Of a stretch of 64,000 nt of DNA, positions 60,968 through 64,000 are shown one piece after another (within the stretch, counting starts at the first letter, position 1; the number at the start of each line of letters is the position of its first letter). Under the pieces are notes generated by a model, which ran no database searches, was not told where the DNA came from, and saw only the letters and a program-made list of their open reading frames with translations. Where the stretch lies: assembly GCA_036571765.1 (NCBI GenBank), contig BROE01000003.1, positions 9,234,138 to 9,298,137 on the forward strand, in the 5' to 3' direction. Source of the DNA: Plecoglossus altivelis (taxonomy: Eukaryota; Chordata; Actinopteri; Osmeriformes; Plecoglossidae). The position numbers and the translations under genes were made by a program.

Positions 60968-63900
60968 CTGTTGATATTGTGTTGTTTTAGACATTTGCTG
61001 TTGGAGTCCACTACTGATCTATTTTTTCTCTCATAACAGGATGAGAACGACCTGTTAGAAGCTACTCTGGCTCTCTCAATACTGGAGCATACAGACCGCC
61101 AGCCTGGAGCTCAGGGTTATAGACATTCCAAGACTCAGCCAGTAGCCCAGGGTCACACCAGCCCTAACTCAGTTCCCCAGCCTCTAGTGGGGAGCTATGC
61201 TAAGGTGGTAGTGGCAGGCAACCATACACAGACTCACGGCTCTTCTATAACCCCGCATGATGTAGCGTATTGTTCGGCTGACTCACTTGAGTCCAAGCAC
61301 GAAAAATCCAAGGATAATGTCACAACAGAAGAGGGACACACGGACCAATCAGAGAAGCCGAAACGCTCCAGGAACCGGCGGCGGCGTAAAGGGTGTGGTC
61401 AGCAGGTGGTGGGTTTATCCCACAACCTTTCTTCTTCTCCCCCTGTGCTGCTTTGGTTCCGCAGGGATCTTCGTCTCTGTGATAACCCGGCTCTGATTGG
61501 CTCACTGGAGGTGGGCGCACCTGTCATTCCTGTTTTCATCTGGAGCCCTGAGGAGGAGGAGGGGCCAGGTGTTACTGTTGCGATGGGAGGAGCCTGTAAG
61601 TACAATGGTCAATTATCAACATTATATTTGTGTTTCTTTAGCCTCAAACTCTTGCTGTATGTATGTGCTTTGTCTCTTGTACCCTTCCAGCTAAATTCTG
61701 GCTCCACCAGGCGCTAGCCTGTCTCAGTTCCTCTCTGGAGAACATTGGCAGCCATCTTGTCTTCCGGGAGGAGGCAGGAGAGGGGTCGTCTCTGAAGGTA
61801 CTCAGGGAACTCCTCAAGGAAACCGGTGCAAGAACGGTGGTGGCTAACGCCCTGTACGAACCGTGGCTGAAGGAGCGCGATGATGAGCTGGTGTCCACTC
61901 TGTTGAAGGAGAAGGTGGAGTGTAGGATGGTCCATTCCTACTGTCTGAGGGAGCCCTACTCTGTCAGCACTAATGGGGTGGGACTACGAGGTAGGTCAAC
62001 ACATCACACACACGGGGGGGTCAACTGGGGATCTCCATGTTGCGGTGCTGCTGTAGTTACTACTGCTACTTGCTACTTGCAGTCGAATGGCAAAGAGTCT
62101 CGACGAGTTAGCCTACGATACGTGTCACTCTTCTGACCTCTCCTGGTTCCTGCTGGTCCTTTAGGTATTGGTTCAGTGTCTCACTTCATGAGCTGCTGTC
62201 AGCATAGCCCAGGTCCTGGCCTGGGGGCTCCCCTGGACCCCCCCTCCTCGCTGCCCTCCCCCTCCCTCTGGCCTCAGGGCTGCCCCCTGGACAAGCTGGG
62301 ACTGGCACGCATGCCACGCAGGAAAGATGGCACTGTGGTCAGTAACCAGACCCCCCCCCCCCCCCCCCCCCCCTTCCACACACACATACCATACATTCAA
62401 AAGACATACACTCCATAGCAGCGAGTAGATGGTGAGAACTTTGCTGTTGTGTGTGTGTTCAGATTGACTGGGCAGCTAACATCCGTTCTTCTTGGGACTT
62501 CAGTGAGGCGGGGGCCCAGGCACGCCTAGAGGCTTTCTTACATGACGGTGAGGTACCCTTACGCGAGGGAGCAGCACACACTCGCTCATCCTCCAACGTG
62601 CTATCACTCGGCCTTTGACCTGTGCTTACTAATCAGAGCTGTGGATCCTAACGAGCCTGGACGTGTTGGTGTCTCTCTCAGGTGTGTACAGGTATGAGAA
62701 GGAGTCCGGCCGGGCGGACGCCCCCAACACCAGCTGCTTGTCTCCCTACCTCCACTTTGGCCAGCTGAGCCCACGCTGGCTGCTGTGGGACGCTAAGGAA
62801 GCCCGCTGCAGATCCCCCAAGTTCCAACGTAAGTTGGCCTGGAGGGACCTGGCCTACTGGCAGCTTATTCTGTTCCCAGACCTGCCCTGGGAGTCCCTCA
62901 GACCTCCATACAAGGCAAGGACAACTCACAATACTTACAAAGACAATCCCCAAGATGTTTCTCTAAACATTGAACTGAGGGTGAACTGATGTTACACTCC
63001 TTTTAACTTTATTATAAAATCCCTGTAGTTGGTCAGTTGGCACATCCGGTTTTGGAGTTGGTCTGTCAAAAACGTACTTCCTGGTTTCTGCCCTATCAGG
63101 CTCTGCGCTGGAGTAGTGACCGTGGCCACCTGAGGGCGTGGCAGCGAGGGAGGACAGGCTACCCTCTGGTGGATGCAGCCATGAGACAATTGTGGGCGAC
63201 CGGCTGGATAAACAACTACATGAGACACGTGGTGGCCTCCTTCCTTATAGCCTACCTCCATCTGCCCTGGCAAGAGGGCTACCGCTGGTTCCAGGTGAAT
63301 GGTCGCCCCCTAGTGGTATTGTCGTGTCACTACACAAAGGGTACAGATAGTGTCTAAACAGAGATATGTTTGTTTAGGACACCCTAGTGGATGCAGATGT
63401 TGCCATAGATGCCATGATGTGGCAGAATGGAGGCATGTGCGGGCTGGACCACTGGAACTTTGTCATGCACCCTGTTTCCGCGGCGATGACCTGCGACCCA
63501 AACGGACACTACGTGAGGAAGTGGTGTCCTGAGCTGGCAAGGCTGCCTGATGAGTTCATCCACAAGCCGTGGGCATGCCCAGCTTCCATGCTGCGCCGTG
63601 CGGGTGAGACACGTCAACACGGTTGCTGTCATCATGTTACATAACATCCACATGGGGCCCAACTCAATCACATCTTTCATATTTGTGCTTGTAGCCTGTA
63701 GATTATCTCTGACCTAGAAAACTCTTTCTCCTCCTGACCCCTGAGCAGGCGTGGTGTTTGGCCAGTCTTACCCAGACCGTGTGGTAGAAGACCTGGAGGA
63801 CAGGAGGACCCGCTCATTACAAGATGTGGCCCTGGTACGGAAGCGCTTTGGCGAGTACGTAGACCCCCAATCAGGATGTGACCTCATCCCTCTGCCCCAG

Positions 63901-64000
63901 CGCCTACTCACTGAGGCCTTAGGTGTTTCTGAGGGTGGGGTGGCCAACCACAGGAAGCAGTTCCTCCTGCCGGTCATCACGCGGATGGAGTTCAAGCACC
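60681..64000 (+). CDS. Plant-like cryptochrome/photolyase-family protein with N-terminal extension (3' end outside window)
   Basis: Nine exons join in phase to at least 749 residues: 60681-60908, 61040-61595, 61691-61990, 62165-62337, 62463-62547, 62682-62914, 63100-63294, 63378-63603 and 63749-beyond 64000. Residues 1 to about 209 are an extension with a helical part (RTLVRQMLKELLSG) and a basic cluster (KRSRNRRRRKGC) that may be a nuclear signal. The antenna domain starts at LLWFRRDLRLCDNPAL. The FAD domain has SCLSPYLHFGQLSPRWLLW, KLAWRDLAYWQL, GRTGYPLVDAAMRQLW and DPNGHYVRKWCPELARLP. The electron-transfer triad is W529, W582, W605, with the family spacings of 53 and 23; the residue four before W605 is Asp (601), as in plant cryptochromes, not the photolyase Asn. 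It differs from animal CRY1/2, 6-4 photolyase and CRY-DASH. Intron 6 looks GC-AG (AAG|GCAAGG). Expected role: blue-light flavoprotein; repair activity is not excluded. Confidence 0.88.
62351..62373. repeat. C23 homopolymer in cryptochrome intron 4
   Basis: A run of 23 C lies 13 bases downstream of the donor at 62337/62338. It is prone to length error in sequencing and could form quadruplex-like structure on the opposite strand, but it is outside coding sequence. Confidence 0.95.

Overview
The window is nuclear DNA from a vertebrate, almost certainly a teleost fish. Genes are split by short GT-AG introns, coding exons match vertebrate families, CA/GA/CTGT microsatellites and minisatellites are dense, and fish-type interspersed repeats are present. 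No bacterial, viral or CRISPR features were found. Exon limits were read by eye from splice consensus and checked for reading phase. All family assignments come from remembered family sequences, not from searches.

Layout, left to right. (1) 37-2832, minus: 5' part of cdhr5, a brush-border cadherin; its mucin/transmembrane part lies left of the window. (2) 5622-7359, minus: complete calumenin, an EF-hand protein of the secretory pathway. (3) 8000-11050: gene-poor, with a tRNA-derived SINE, a three-copy tandem repeat and three minisatellites. (4) 11059-20912, minus: a sperm-type Na+/H+ exchanger (SLC9C family, probably slc9c1) with exchanger, voltage-sensor and cyclic-nucleotide-binding parts; its apparent stop codon lies inside a 33-bp minisatellite. 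(5) 22.58-25.81 kb: a CRE-containing promoter-like segment, a 1.4-kb purine/pyrimidine-skewed 45-bp repeat, and the 3' end of an unrecognised plus-strand gene. (6) 27287-28392, minus: gtf3c6, a TFIIIC subunit. (7) about 33.4-51.8 kb, plus: a ZFHX-family zinc-finger/homeobox gene (probably zfhx2) with four homeodomains and an early stop. Its 3' UTR contains a noisy duplicate that looks like an assembly fault. (8) 51.8-60.6 kb: a large intergenic region with several AT-rich blocks carrying POU-type octamer motifs, candidate enhancers of the homeobox gene. (9) 60681-64000, plus, running off the right edge: a cryptochrome/photolyase-family protein of plant-like type with a roughly 210-residue N-terminal extension, an intact tryptophan triad and the plant-cryptochrome flavin Asp.

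The genes do not form a pathway. The two items most worth following up are the plant-like cryptochrome in a vertebrate and the SLC9C exchanger, whose ion-site and cyclic-nucleotide-site residues differ from the family consensus.
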